NCBI GenBank assembly: GCA_034434235.1
Contig: DAOTZV010000098.1
Span: 42,700 to 106,699, forward strand
DNA from: CAKZKT01 sp034434235
GTDB taxonomy: Bacteria; Chloroflexota; Anaerolineae; CG2-30-64-16
Length of the DNA stretch: 64,000 bases
Reading direction: 5' to 3'
The notes below the pieces were generated by a model. It was not told where the DNA came from. It was given only the letters and a program-made list of their open reading frames with translations, and did no database searches. The translations under genes were made by a program, and so were the position numbers. Shown one piece after another: positions 8,091-17,040 of this stretch. Positions within the stretch are counted from its first letter, which is position 1, and every line of letters starts with the position of its first letter.

Positions 8091-10544
8091 ATGGCTTTCG
8101 ATCCGGCCGTTTTCCTGAACGAACTGCGCCGCCGCCGGGATTACGCCGGGCAACTGGTGCATGTGCAGACGATCCCGGCCCGCGCGCCGCGCTACGGCGA
8201 GCTGCAGGTTCAGCTCAGTCCGCCGGTGCGGCGGGCGTTGGCCGCGGCCGGCGCGGAGCGGCTCTACACCCATCAGGCCGCCGCGATCAATGCCGCGCTG
8301 TCGGGCCAACATGTCGTCGTCGCCACCTCCACGGCCAGCGGCAAGACCCTCTGCTTCAACGTGCCGGTGTTGGAGGCGCTGGCGCGCGATCCGCTGGCGC
8401 GTGCGCTCTATCTCTACCCCACCAAGGCGCTGGCGCAGGATCAGCTCGGCAAGTGGAAGGCGCTGGTCGAGGGCGCCGGCGAGGGGATCATCAATCCCCT
8501 CGCCGCGACCTATGACGGCGACACGCCCCAGGCCGCGCGCGCCCGCGTGCGCAAGACCGCGCGCGTCCTGCTGACCAACCCCGACATGCTCCATACCGGC
8601 ATCCTGCCCAATCATCCGTTGTGGGCCGAGTTTTTCCGCCATCTGAAATATGTGGTCATAGACGAGGCGCACACCTATCGGGGCGTGTTCGGCTCGCAGG
8701 TGGCGTGCGTGTTGCGTCGGCTGCGCCGGGTGTGCGCGCTGTATCAGGGCGCAGAAGGCCGGTGGCCCGAGGCCGAGGCCCGGAAGCGCGCGAGCAGCGG
8801 CGGCGCCGGGCCTCTCGGCCGGGGGCCCCTCTTCATCGCCACCTCGGCGACCATCGCCAATCCGGCCGAGCACTTCGCGCTGTTGACCGGCCTGTCCGCG
8901 ACGGTCATCGCCGACGACGGCTCGCCGCACGGCCCGCGCACGTTCGCGCTGTGGAACCCGCCCTTCCTGGATCGCAGCCACACGGCCCGGCGCAGCGCCA
9001 ATCACGAGGCGAGCGACCTGTTCGCGGCGCTGGTGAGCGCCGGCGTGCGCACCATCGCGTTTACGCGGGCGCGCGTCATCGCGGAGCTGCTCCTGCGCTA
9101 TGCGCGCGCCGCGCTCGGCCGCAACCGCGCCACGGCCGGCCTGGCCGACCGCATCGCGGCCTATCGGGCCGGCTACCTGCCCGAAGAGCGCCGGCGCATC
9201 GAGCGAGAGCTGTTCGGCGGCCGGCTGTTGGGCGTGACGGCCACCAGCGCGCTGGAGCTGGGGATAGATGTCGGCGGCCTGGACGCGGCGATCCTGGTCG
9301 GCTATCCGGGCACCATCGCCAGCTTGTGGCAACAGGCCGGCCGCGCCGGCCGCGGGGACGCGGCTTCGCTGACGATCCTGATCGGCCTGGACGACCCGCT
9401 CGATCAATACTATATGCGCCATCCCGCCGAGCTGCTCGGCCGGCCGCACGAGAACGCGCTGCTCGACCCCGATAACTTCTACATCCTCCAACGCCACCTG
9501 CCGTGCGCCGCGCACGAGATCCCGCTGCGCGTGGCGGCCGAAGAGCAGCCCCAGGCGGCCGATCAGGCCGGCATGGACGATGAGTCGCTTTTCGGGCCCG
9601 GCTTCGTGGACGCGATGGTGGCGCTGGAAGAGAGCGGCGTCTTGCGCTTCACCGGCGAGCGGTGGGTCTACGCGCGGGCCGACTACCCGGCGCAGGACGT
9701 CAGCCTGCGCGATGCGGAGGGCGAGCGCTTCGCCATCCTGAACGAAGCCAACGGCTACCGCATGTTGGAGGAGATCAGCAGCACGACCGCGCCGTTCCGC
9801 GTCCATCCGGGCGCCATCTACCTGCACCAGGGCGAGTCGTACCTGGTGACGGAGTACAACGCCGCGCTGCGCCATGCGATCGTGAAGCCGGTCAACGCGG
9901 ACTACTATACCCAGCCGCGCGAGGTCAACGATGTGCGCATCGTGCGCTCGCTGCGGCATCGGCCGCTTGCGGCCGGCGCGGCCTATCTGGGCAAGGTGCG
10001 GGTGCGGGGCCAGGTGATCGGCTATCGCCGGCTCCAACAGTTCACCGAGGCGGTGCTCGGCGAAGAGCCGCTGGACATGCCGGTCACGGAGTACGAGACG
10101 ATCGGCCTGTGGTGGGACCTGCCGCCGGAGCTGCCGGCCGAACTGGCCCTGCGCGGGCTCGACTTCCTGGGCGGCCTTCACGCGGTCGAGCACGCGGCCA
10201 TCGGCATCCTGCCGCTCTTCGCCATGTGTGACCGCTGGGACATCGGCGGGTTGAGCACCCCGCGCCACCCCGACACCGACGCCGCGCAGATCTTCATCTA
10301 CGACGGCTTTCCGGGCGGGGTGGGCATCGCGGAGAAGGGCTTCGAGCTGTTGCCCGAGCTCTGGTCGGCCACGCTGGACGTGATCCGAGGTTGTCCGTGC
10401 GAGGGCGGGTGTCCGAGCTGCGTACAAAGCCCCAAGTGCGGCAACTTCAACCAGCCGCTGGACAAACAGGCCGCCGTGGCGATCCTCCAGCGGCTGCTGG
10501 CCGGACAACGTTCCGCTACGGCCGGATCTCGAAGTCGTGGGTGA
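8091..10544 (+). CDS. mrfA: DEAD/DEAH-box helicase with C-terminal Cys cluster (MrfA/YprA-like)
   Basis: 817 residues. Helicase motifs in order: Q-like YTHQAAAI (59-66), Walker A ATSTASGKT (78-86), YPTKALAQDQ, LTNPDML, DEAH at 191-194, SATIANP, ALELGIDVGGLDAAILVGYPGTIAS and QQAGRAGRG (motif VI). The DUF1998-type C-terminus carries five clustered Cys (768, 770, 774, 777, 783) in CPCEGGCPSCVQSPKC, a zinc site. This is the MrfA architecture; in Bacillus subtilis MrfA acts with MrfB in excision of mitomycin-induced DNA damage. No MrfB-like exonuclease gene is next door. A 25-residue Ala/Gly-rich insertion after the DEAH region (EGRWPEAEARKRASSGG) is unusual. The gene is convergent with the OsmC gene, with a 29-bp overlap. 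Confidence 0.93.
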   Translation: MAFDPAVFLNELRRRRDYAGQLVHVQTIPARAPRYGELQVQLSPPVRRALAAAGAERLYTHQAAAINAALSGQHVVVATSTASGKTLCFNVPVLEALARDPLARALYLYPTKALAQDQLGKWKALVEGAGEGIINPLAATYDGDTPQAARARVRKTARVLLTNPDMLHTGILPNHPLWAEFFRHLKYVVIDEAHTYRGVFGSQVACVLRRLRRVCALYQGAEGRWPEAEARKRASSGGAGPLGRGPLFIATSATIANPAEHFALLTGLSATVIADDGSPHGPRTFALWNPPFLDRSHTARRSANHEASDLFAALVSAGVRTIAFTRARVIAELLLRYARAALGRNRATAGLADRIAAYRAGYLPEERRRIERELFGGRLLGVTATSALELGIDVGGLDAAILVGYPGTIASLWQQAGRAGRGDAASLTILIGLDDPLDQYYMRHPAELLGRPHENALLDPDNFYILQRHLPCAAHEIPLRVAAEEQPQAADQAGMDDESLFGPGFVDAMVALEESGVLRFTGERWVYARADYPAQDVSLRDAEGERFAILNEANGYRMLEEISSTTAPFRVHPGAIYLHQGESYLVTEYNAALRHAIVKPVNADYYTQPREVNDVRIVRSLRHRPLAAGAAYLGKVRVRGQVIGYRRLQQFTEAVLGEEPLDMPVTEYETIGLWWDLPPELPAELALRGLDFLGGLHAVEHAAIGILPLFAMCDRWDIGGLSTPRHPDTDAAQIFIYDGFPGGVGIAEKGFELLPELWSATLDVIRGCPCEGGCPSCVQSPKCGNFNQPLDKQAAVAILQRLLAGQRSATAGSRSRG

Positions 10545-10950
10545 TCTGGGTCACCCCGCGGATCGTGGCGGCCACCGAACAGTACTTCTCTTCCGAAAGC
10601 TTGATCGCGCGCTCCACTTTCTGGGGATCGAGATCGGCGCCGGAGACGACGTAGTGCAGGTGGATGCGCACGAAGGCCCACGGCGGCTCGGCCGCCTGTT
10701 CGGCGTCCGCGATGACGGTCAATCCGGTCAGTTGCACCCGTTGCTTGAGCAGGATGTCTACCACGTCGTATCCCGAACACGCGCAGAGCGCGATCACGAG
10801 CAGGTCCGACGCCTTGGTCGCGCGCCATTCGACCCAGCCCGGCTCATCGCCTTTTTGCCAGTAGCCGACCGTGATGGTACGGCCGCCGCTGTCGCGGCCC
10901 ACGAACAACCGGCTGTCATCGCCGGTCCACTTTACTGCGATCTGTCCCAT
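10516..10950 (-). CDS. OsmC family peroxidase-like protein
   Basis: 144 residues. ATKASDLLVIALCACSGYDVVDILLKQ carries the OsmC Cys helix (Cys56/58), and EKYCSVAATI supplies the second catalytic Cys (124) of the YhfA/OsmC fold. Members reduce organic hydroperoxides as dimers in the cytoplasm; YhfA-like ones have no assigned substrate. GGGAG is 8 nt upstream of the chosen ATG. It is the last gene of the ABC-transporter operon (26 bp after the PfkB gene). Its 3' end overlaps the convergent helicase gene. Confidence 0.88.
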   Translation of the reverse strand: MGQIAVKWTGDDSRLFVGRDSGGRTITVGYWQKGDEPGWVEWRATKASDLLVIALCACSGYDVVDILLKQRVQLTGLTVIADAEQAAEPPWAFVRIHLHYVVSGADLDPQKVERAIKLSEEKYCSVAATIRGVTQITHDFEIRP

Positions 10951-10976
10951 AAAAATAGCTCCCTTTGCAGGCCGGA

Positions 10977-11903
10977 TTAGTTCGACTCCATCCCGCGCCA
11001 TGGCCCGGGCGTTTCCTGTTTGAGCGAGGTGACGATCCCCGCCCAGCGACATGCTTCCTCCGGCGAGGAGGTCATGCGTTTGGCCAGGTACGTGGCGAAG
11101 CAGGTATCGCCGCGGCCGGTGCGACCGGCCAATGAACGCGGCGTAAATGCCGCGAAATAGATCCGGCCGTCCGCATAGACCGTCACCCCGGCCGATTGGG
11201 TGAGCACGATCTCGCGCGGCCCATAGGCGGCCAGCCGGGCCGCCGCGCGCGCCAGCGCCGGTGAGCCGGGCGCCAGTTCGCTCTCGCCGGTGAGGGCCTC
11301 GGCCTCGGCGCGATCCACCTTGAGGTAGGTGACATGCGCCAGCCCTTCGGCCATCTCCTCCCACGGCCGAAAGAGCAGCTCGTTGCCCACCCGTACGCGC
11401 ACGAAGCCCTGTACATCGAGCGCGACGCCCGGCGGACATGCGCGCTCGGAGCCGGCGGCCGCACAGGACGCCTCACGCGCCCGCGTGGCCAGACGCTTCA
11501 GCAGCGCCAGATCTATCTCGCCGGCCATGATCGGCACGGCCGCGTAGATGTGCGCCGATACGGCCGGGATGTCGGCCGGCTCGAACGGCCCGGCAAAGCC
11601 CAGCGGCACGCAGATCCGGCGTTCCATGTCCGCGGAGCGGTAGGTGTTCTCGATGCCGGAAGTCTCGGCCGCGGGGGCCGCGAAGACCTCGATGCCCGCG
11701 GCGCGCAGCTCGTCCAGCCGGCCGAAATCCGCGCGGCTCAGCCGCGTCACCACGCCTACCCGCGCGCCCAGCCGCGCCGCGGCGATCCCGCCGTAGTATA
11801 CGGCTCCGCCCGAGGCGATCTCGGCCACGCCGTCTACCACATTGCGATCCACTGCGAAGTGGCCGATGAAGAGGAGATCAAAACACGAAGTCGTCTGGCT
11901 CAT
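10977..11903 (-). CDS. PfkB family carbohydrate/nucleoside kinase
   Basis: 308 residues. N-terminal FDLLFIGHFAVDRNVV and the GGAVYYGGIAAARLGARVGVV motif are the PfkB substrate-binding half. LAGRTGRGDTCFATYLAKRM is PfkB signature 2, containing the GxGD anion hole and catalytic Asp. The usual G-A-GD appears as GRTGRGD, with an Arg that may alter phosphate handling. A Cys/Ala-rich insertion (REASCAAAGSERACPPG) interrupts the middle. The sugar or nucleoside substrate is unknown. Its ATG overlaps the ATPase stop (ATGA, 11900-11903), so it is coupled to a transporter, and it may phosphorylate the imported solute (inference). Confidence 0.85.
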   Translation of the reverse strand: MSQTTSCFDLLFIGHFAVDRNVVDGVAEIASGGAVYYGGIAAARLGARVGVVTRLSRADFGRLDELRAAGIEVFAAPAAETSGIENTYRSADMERRICVPLGFAGPFEPADIPAVSAHIYAAVPIMAGEIDLALLKRLATRAREASCAAAGSERACPPGVALDVQGFVRVRVGNELLFRPWEEMAEGLAHVTYLKVDRAEAEALTGESELAPGSPALARAAARLAAYGPREIVLTQSAGVTVYADGRIYFAAFTPRSLAGRTGRGDTCFATYLAKRMTSSPEEACRWAGIVTSLKQETPGPWRGMESN

Positions 11904-12979
11904 GGCTGTTTCGGCAATGCGTACAGGCAATCTTCCAACAACCGTATCTGAACCGTCTGGCCTTCCGCGTAGATCTCCGTGTGCCGCGGATCGCGCTCGA
12001 CCAGCGACAGGAGCTGGCCGGCCACCTCCACATCGTACTCGACGACGCTTCCCAGATAAGAAGTGCGCCGAACGATGCCCGTGATCTGCGCCTGGGCCGC
12101 GTTGATCTCCATCATTTCCGGCCGCACGACCAGGGTCATCGAATCGCCCGGCCGCAACATCTCTTCGGTCGCCGGCACCCGCAGGAGGGCGCCGAACGCT
12201 TCCGCCACCACGACGCCGTTCTCCCGCCCGCGCACGATGGCCTCGACGAAATTCGCCCGGCCGATGAAGTCCGCAACGAAACGGGTACGCGGCCGGCGAT
12301 ACACCTCGGTCGGCGAGCCGATCTGTTCGATCCTGCCTTGGTTCATCACCACGATCCGGTCGGAGAGGGTCATCGCCTCCGTTTGATCGTGCGTCACGTA
12401 GACGCTGGTGATGCCGAGCCGGCGCTGGATGCGTCGGATCTCGGTGCGCATCTGTTCGCGCAGCTTGGCGTCCAGATTCGAGAGCGGCTCGTCCATGAGC
12501 AGCACTTTGGGTTCCATGACGAGCGCGCGCGCCAGCGCCACGCGCTGCTGCTGGCCGCCCGAAAGCTGATTCGGCGCGCGATTCTCCAGGCCGGTGAGTT
12601 CGACCAGTTCCAACACCTGCGCCACCCGGCGCTTGATCTCGCTTTGGGGCCGGTGCTGGACGTTCAGGCCGTAGGCGATGTTCTCGAAGACGTTCAGGTG
12701 CGGGAAGATCGCGTAGGATTGGAAGACCATGGACATATCGCGCTTGTGGGGCGGCAGGTCGTTGATCGGCCGGCCGTCCAGCACGATCTGGCCGGCGGTC
12801 GGGAACTCGAAGCCGGCGATCAGACGCAGGGTGGTCGTCTTGCCGCAGCCCGAGGGGCCGAGCAGCGTCACCAGTTCGCCCCGCTCGATGCTGAGCGACA
12901 CGCCGTCCACGGCGGTCACCTCGCCCGATCCGCCCCGGCCGACAAACTTCTTCACGATCTTATCGAGTACAAGATACAT
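11900..12979 (-). CDS. ABC transporter ATP-binding protein, ferric iron/polyamine (FbpC/PotA) type
   Basis: 359 residues. Walker A GPSGCGKTT (41-49), FQSYAIFPHLNV, LSGGQQQRVALARAL (139-153), LLMDEPLSNLDAKLR and THDQTEAMTLSDRI are all intact, followed by a C-terminal TOBE domain (LVVRPEMMEI). It energises the import system formed with the fused permease 36 bp upstream and the lipoprotein at 15618. The closest groups are iron(III), 2-aminoethylphosphonate and putrescine importers. The substrate is not decided by sequence. Confidence 0.92.
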   Translation of the reverse strand: MYLVLDKIVKKFVGRGGSGEVTAVDGVSLSIERGELVTLLGPSGCGKTTTLRLIAGFEFPTAGQIVLDGRPINDLPPHKRDMSMVFQSYAIFPHLNVFENIAYGLNVQHRPQSEIKRRVAQVLELVELTGLENRAPNQLSGGQQQRVALARALVMEPKVLLMDEPLSNLDAKLREQMRTEIRRIQRRLGITSVYVTHDQTEAMTLSDRIVVMNQGRIEQIGSPTEVYRRPRTRFVADFIGRANFVEAIVRGRENGVVVAEAFGALLRVPATEEMLRPGDSMTLVVRPEMMEINAAQAQITGIVRRTSYLGSVVEYDVEVAGQLLSLVERDPRHTEIYAEGQTVQIRLLEDCLYALPKQP

Positions 12980-13015
12980 CCTTCTCTCCGTCAGTGACAG
13001 TGTCCGATGCGCCTC

Positions 13016-15457
13016 TCACGCCCCCAGGGTCAGATCCACCTCGCCCCGGCCGCCCAATAGCTTGCGCGTGACGAAGTAGAGCACACCGATGGCGATCAGC
13101 ACCACGACGATGATGACCGTCGAATAGCCGGCCGCGATGCTCACCCCGCCTTGTTCCCATTCGCTGAGGATCGAGGCGGTGACGATGCGCCAGCGCGCGC
13201 TGACCAGGAAGATGATCGCGGAAAGGCTGGTCATATGGCGGGTAAAGCTGAAGATCAGGCCGGCCAACAGCGCGGGCAAGATCAACGGCAGGGTGACGTG
13301 GCGGAAGGTATATTGCGCGTCGCCGCCCAGGATGCCGGAGGCCTCTTCGATGCTGGGATCGATCTGTTGCAGGGCCGCGATCCCGGCGCGCACCGAGGCC
13401 GGCAGGCTGCGCACCACGAAGGCCGCGATGATGATGAACGGCGTGCCGACCAGGGCGAGCGGTTGGCCCACGAAGCAGAGCACGGCGATCAGGGCCAACA
13501 ACGCGGCGGTCAATGCCGTCTTGAGGTTGACCGGCCGTCGGCCGGCCGCGTTGCGGCCCACGCCCTGCCAGATCGGATCGGCGATCACCAGCACCGACAG
13601 GAAGGTGTAGATGATCGCGGTCAACGGCGGCGGCGTCTGGAAAAAGACCGCGATGTGATCGGAGAGCTGGAACAGCGCGTTGCTCCAGAACCCGCGCTCG
13701 ATGCTCCGGCTGAGGATGGCGATCGGCTGGGCGATGAACTCGATCCAATTGTACATCATCAGGTAAAAGCCCATGCCGAACAACAGCCACGCCGACCTGG
13801 GCACGCGGGGCAAGCCGGCCGCCGCGCCTCTCCGCAGCAGGCGCCGGATCAGCGCGAAGAGCGCCAGCAACCAGTACAGGAGGGCCACCAGGTACAGCGC
13901 CAGGGCTTCGCCGAATTGGTTGAACAACACGGTCAAGCCGACGCCCACCGCCGTGCCCCCCACGAGCGCACCGATCCTGATCAGCGCCTGTTGGCGCCTG
14001 GTGGCGGGCGCTGGGACCGGATCGCGGGCGACCTCCGGCCCCAGGTCGGCCTGCGGTTCCGTCCATTCGGATATCGGCAAAGCCGTTGCCGCCAGATAAA
14101 ACGCCAGGAAGCCGTAAAGGAGGGCCACCACGAACCAGGGCACCGTATTGAAGGCCAGGACGAAGCCGATGCCCAGGATGGTGCCGGGCACCGCGCCGCC
14201 CAGGTTGGAGACGAAATCCACCGCATCCTTGCCGCTAAAACGCTTGCGCACCACCAGGAAGGCGATCACCATGCCGGTGAGGCCGGCGAGCGGCGTGGCG
14301 AACGCGCTCAAGAAGGTGGTGTCGAGCATGGACTCGACCCCGCGCGTGAGCAGCAACCCCCACCAGCGCAACGTGGGCCTGAAGTCCACGCCCCACGCTT
14401 CGGCAAAAGAGCCGTAGACGATCGCCAGGTACAGGATCACGATCAGCGCGCAGGTCAGGGCGGTGATGGTGATGAAGATCGCGCGGATCACCGGCTCGCG
14501 CACCACGATGTGGCCGCCGGTCGGCTTGCCCGTGACCGAGACATAAGAGCGTCGGGTCACGTAGTAACGTTGCACCAGGAAGATGGCCAGGGTGGGCAGG
14601 AGCAGGACGAACGCCAGCGCGGACGCCTTTTGATAATCGTATTCGCCGGCCACCGCCAGAAAGATCTGCGCCGAAAGCACCGTGACGTTGCCGGAAATGA
14701 AGAGCGGATTGCCCAGGTCGGCCAGCGATTCGACGAAGAGCAGCAGGAACGATCCGGCGATGCCCGGGATCAGCAGCGGCAGGGTGACGGTGCGGAAGAT
14801 GTGGAACTTGCCCGCGCCCAGGCTATGCGCGGCCTCCTCCATGCTCGGGTCCAGGCGCTCCAACATGGCGCGGATGATCAGATAGGCGACCGAGAAGAAC
14901 GTGATGACCTGGACGAAGACCAGGCCGTCCATGCCGTAGATGTCGTTGGAGCCCGGCGGAAACTGCATCCCGAGCAGCTTGTGCGAGATCAGGCCGTTGC
15001 GGCCGAAAAGGAGGATCGTGCTCAGCGCCAGCGCGAAGGGCGGCGATACGGTGGGCACGAGCGCCAGGAGATGGATGAGCCGGCTTGCCGGCGGGTTGCA
15101 GCGCACCATGGTGTAGGCGAAAACGAAGCCCAACACGGTGCCGCCGATGGCCGTCAACAGGCCCATCTCGATGGTGTTCAGGAACACCTGGCGCGAATAG
15201 GGGCCGTAGTACGAGTCGAAGTAGCGCAGAAAGTACTTCAGGCTCAGCCGCGTGTACCAGGGGCCCGTGGCATTGGCTTCCACGAAGCCGTTGGCGGTGC
15301 CGCGATAGAGGGGGAAGACCACGAAGATGAAAAGGAACAGCCCGCAATAGAGCAGACTGATCATCAATACGGGGTCGCGGCCGATCAGGGCGAATTCGCG
15401 GTAGCGGCGGCGGAGGCCGGCGATCAAGGATCGCCCAGGGGTAGTAGCATCGTTCAC
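13016..15457 (-). CDS. Fused ABC permease (FbpB-type) with a large extra hydrophobic insertion
   Basis: 813 residues, against about 540-580 for a normal two-domain FbpB permease. Domain one (about 90-300) has EAA loop EEAAHSLGAGKFHIFRTV (207-224). Domain two has EEASGILGGDAQYTFRHV (704-721), both followed by TLPLxxP. Between VPGTILGIGFVLAFN (423-437) and QPLALVGTPFIIIAAFVVR (665-683), which would normally adjoin, lies a block of about 225 residues with several predicted membrane spans (WFVVALLYGFLAFYL, ALYLVALLYWLLALFALI and others). The frame is uninterrupted. It forms the channel for the lipoprotein/ATPase pair on either side. The N-terminus is the family-like cytoplasmic lead-in before the first span (LMISLLYCGLFLFIFVVFPL). 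Confidence 0.9.
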   Translation of the reverse strand: MNDATTPGRSLIAGLRRRYREFALIGRDPVLMISLLYCGLFLFIFVVFPLYRGTANGFVEANATGPWYTRLSLKYFLRYFDSYYGPYSRQVFLNTIEMGLLTAIGGTVLGFVFAYTMVRCNPPASRLIHLLALVPTVSPPFALALSTILLFGRNGLISHKLLGMQFPPGSNDIYGMDGLVFVQVITFFSVAYLIIRAMLERLDPSMEEAAHSLGAGKFHIFRTVTLPLLIPGIAGSFLLLFVESLADLGNPLFISGNVTVLSAQIFLAVAGEYDYQKASALAFVLLLPTLAIFLVQRYYVTRRSYVSVTGKPTGGHIVVREPVIRAIFITITALTCALIVILYLAIVYGSFAEAWGVDFRPTLRWWGLLLTRGVESMLDTTFLSAFATPLAGLTGMVIAFLVVRKRFSGKDAVDFVSNLGGAVPGTILGIGFVLAFNTVPWFVVALLYGFLAFYLAATALPISEWTEPQADLGPEVARDPVPAPATRRQQALIRIGALVGGTAVGVGLTVLFNQFGEALALYLVALLYWLLALFALIRRLLRRGAAAGLPRVPRSAWLLFGMGFYLMMYNWIEFIAQPIAILSRSIERGFWSNALFQLSDHIAVFFQTPPPLTAIIYTFLSVLVIADPIWQGVGRNAAGRRPVNLKTALTAALLALIAVLCFVGQPLALVGTPFIIIAAFVVRSLPASVRAGIAALQQIDPSIEEASGILGGDAQYTFRHVTLPLILPALLAGLIFSFTRHMTSLSAIIFLVSARWRIVTASILSEWEQGGVSIAAGYSTVIIVVVLIAIGVLYFVTRKLLGGRGEVDLTLGA

Positions 15458-15545
15458 GCCGATCCTCTTCTTGGGGTTGGAATGCGATCCGGGGCGTGCC
15501 CGGCATCCGTCAGTGGATCATTTCTCGTCCATGGGGATCGTTCAT

Positions 15546-15575
15546 GTGCCAGGCGCTAGAGAGGGCGCCTGGCAC
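15546..15575. repeat. GTGCCAGGCGC hairpin between binding-protein and permease genes (family R2)
   Basis: GTGCCAGGCGC (15546-15556) and GCGCCTGGCAC (15565-15575) are perfect 11-bp arms around an 8-nt loop. Three further copies lie at 32886, 44951 and 48891. In this operon it sits downstream of the lipoprotein gene, where a stable hairpin could protect the upstream message, as the malE-malF REP does in E. coli (analogy). Confidence 0.9.
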
Positions 15576-15617
15576 GTCTGCGGCGATCTGCGAGACGGCC
15601 GCCAGGCCAGGATCTGG

Positions 15618-16658
15618 CTACTTCAGGTCCTTGGCTGCGGCGATCTCGTTGGTGAACTTATCAACGAATGCCTTCTTGTTCTCGCCGGCCCACTGGAAAT
15701 TGTAGTCAATCAGCTTGACCTGGAGCAGTTCGGGATGGGAGAGCTGCACGCCCTGGACGGTGGGCGCCTGGTAAGCCTTGTACTTCGGGCCGAGCGCCTG
15801 CGCTTCGGCGGTCAGCGCCCAATCGAACCACAGCCGGGCCGCGTTCGGATGTTTGGCGCCCTTCAGGATCGCCTGGCCGCCGATCTCGTAGCCGGTGCCC
15901 TCCTGGGGGAAGGTCAGCTCGAGCGGCAGCTTGTTGTTTTCGATCTCGTTCACGATGTCGTGCGAGAAGACGATGCCGACGGCGGCCTCGCCCTGGCCGA
16001 CGAACTTGGCCGGCGCCGCACCGCTCTTGGTGAACTGGCGCACCTGCGCCGCGTACTTCTTGATGTATTCCCAGCCGGCCTGCTCGCCGCGCAGTTGCAA
16101 GATGGTGGCCAGCGCGGTGTAGGACGTGCCCGAGGTGGACGGATGCGCCACCATGATCTGGCCCTTGAACTCCGGCTTCAGCAGATCGTCCCACGAGGTG
16201 GGCGCCTTAACGCCCGGATGAGCGGCCAACCAGTTCTTGTTGGTGGCAAAGCCCAGGCTGCCGACGTAGATGCCGGCCCAGGTATTGTCCTTGTCCTTGA
16301 ACTTGTTTTGATCGAGGAGGTTCTTGAAGTTGGGGGAGTTGTAGGCCTCCAGCAGGCCTTCCTTCTTGGCCGCGATGAAGCTGTCGATCGGGCCGCCCCA
16401 CCAGATGTCGAATTGCGGATTCGCCTTTTCGGCCTGGATACGGGCCAGCGCCTCGCCGCTGGACATGCGGACGTAGTTCACGGTGATACCGTACTTCTTC
16501 TCGAACTCCTGCTTCATGCCCTGACACCACTCTTCCTGCGGCGTACAGAGCACGTTGAGCTCCTTGTCCTTCGGCGCAACGGGCGTGCAACCGATCAGGC
16601 CGACCAACATGCTGGCGACGACTACGAGGGCCAGCGCCATCCAGGTCCTTTGCTTCAT
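15618..16658 (-). CDS. ABC transporter substrate-binding lipoprotein (ferric/polyamine type)
   Basis: 346 residues. The signal peptide ends in lipobox LIGC with Cys24, so the protein is lipid-anchored outside the membrane. The mature part begins KELNVLCTPQEEWCQGMKQEFEKKYGITVNYVRMSSGEALARI, the start of a class II periplasmic fold of the FbpA/PotD group, and continues with FDIWWGGPIDSFIAAKKEGLLE. AGGAGG is ideally placed before the ATG. It is the first gene of the transporter-PfkB-OsmC operon with a consensus promoter upstream. Tyr residues that would bind Fe3+ in FbpA are not obviously conserved, so the ligand is open. Confidence 0.92.
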   Translation of the reverse strand: MKQRTWMALALVVVASMLVGLIGCTPVAPKDKELNVLCTPQEEWCQGMKQEFEKKYGITVNYVRMSSGEALARIQAEKANPQFDIWWGGPIDSFIAAKKEGLLEAYNSPNFKNLLDQNKFKDKDNTWAGIYVGSLGFATNKNWLAAHPGVKAPTSWDDLLKPEFKGQIMVAHPSTSGTSYTALATILQLRGEQAGWEYIKKYAAQVRQFTKSGAAPAKFVGQGEAAVGIVFSHDIVNEIENNKLPLELTFPQEGTGYEIGGQAILKGAKHPNAARLWFDWALTAEAQALGPKYKAYQAPTVQGVQLSHPELLQVKLIDYNFQWAGENKKAFVDKFTNEIAAAKDLK

Positions 16659-16723
16659 ATGGTTCCTCCTTGAAAGTTGTGAATGGATGAGATGTGAGGA
16701 CTGGGTAACGACCTTGTGATCAT

Positions 16724-16752
16724 AAGATAGCACATCCTGGAAGGCGTGTCAA
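16724..16752 (-). promoter_or_regulatory. Promoter of the ABC-transporter/pfkB/osmC operon
   Basis: On the minus strand TTGACA (16752-16747) is followed after 17 nt by TATCTT (16729-16724). The leader to the ATG at 16658 would be about 60 nt and contains a good AGGAGG. Confidence 0.75.
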
Positions 16753-16831
16753 CTGCGTCGAGGGCGAATCAACCGTTCAATCTTCTTTCCTTCCATGGGA
16801 ACCCCTATTTCAACTTTCAACTTCCAACAAG

Positions 16832-16859
16832 TTGACAAGCTTTCCAAAACGGCTATAAT
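16832..16859 (+). promoter_or_regulatory. Consensus promoter of the tRNA-Leu gene
   Basis: TTGACA at 16832-16837 and TATAAT at 16854-16859, both perfect, with a 16-nt spacer. Transcription would start around 16866, a few bases before the mature tRNA 5' end. Confidence 0.9.
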
Positions 16860-16871
16860 AAGTTTTGTAAT

Positions 16872-16957
16872 GCCCCCGTGGTGGAATTGGTATACACAGT
16901 AGGTTGAGGGCCTATGCCCGTTCGGGCGTGCCCGTTCGAGTCGGGCCGGGGGCACCA
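16872..16957 (+). tRNA. tRNA-Leu (anticodon GAG)
   Basis: The acceptor stem GCCCCCG pairs with CGGGGGC before A and an encoded CCA. The D-arm (TGGTGGAATTGGTATACA) is leucine-like. The anticodon stem GTAGG/CCTAT encloses the loop TTGAGGG with anticodon GAG, reading CUC/CUU. A class II long variable arm follows (TGCCCGTTCGGGCGT), then the T-arm GCCCG-TTCGAGT-CGGGC. It is 86 nt including CCA, and there is no intron. The epimerase gene begins about 80 nt downstream on the same strand without an obvious terminator. Confidence 0.96.
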
Positions 16958-17040
16958 CAAAGCAAAGGGTGGCGGCCTGGTCGGTTGCGCAAAGCTTCGG
17001 CCGGCCGCATTTTTGTTTATCCGCCGTGAGTCATTCTCTC

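Noticed and set aside
6774..10508. Very long minus-strand open frame opposite the MFS and helicase genes
   Set aside because: It mirrors the codon pattern of the plus-strand genes, has low-complexity Arg/Gln/His-rich translation and no domain; it is an antisense shadow.
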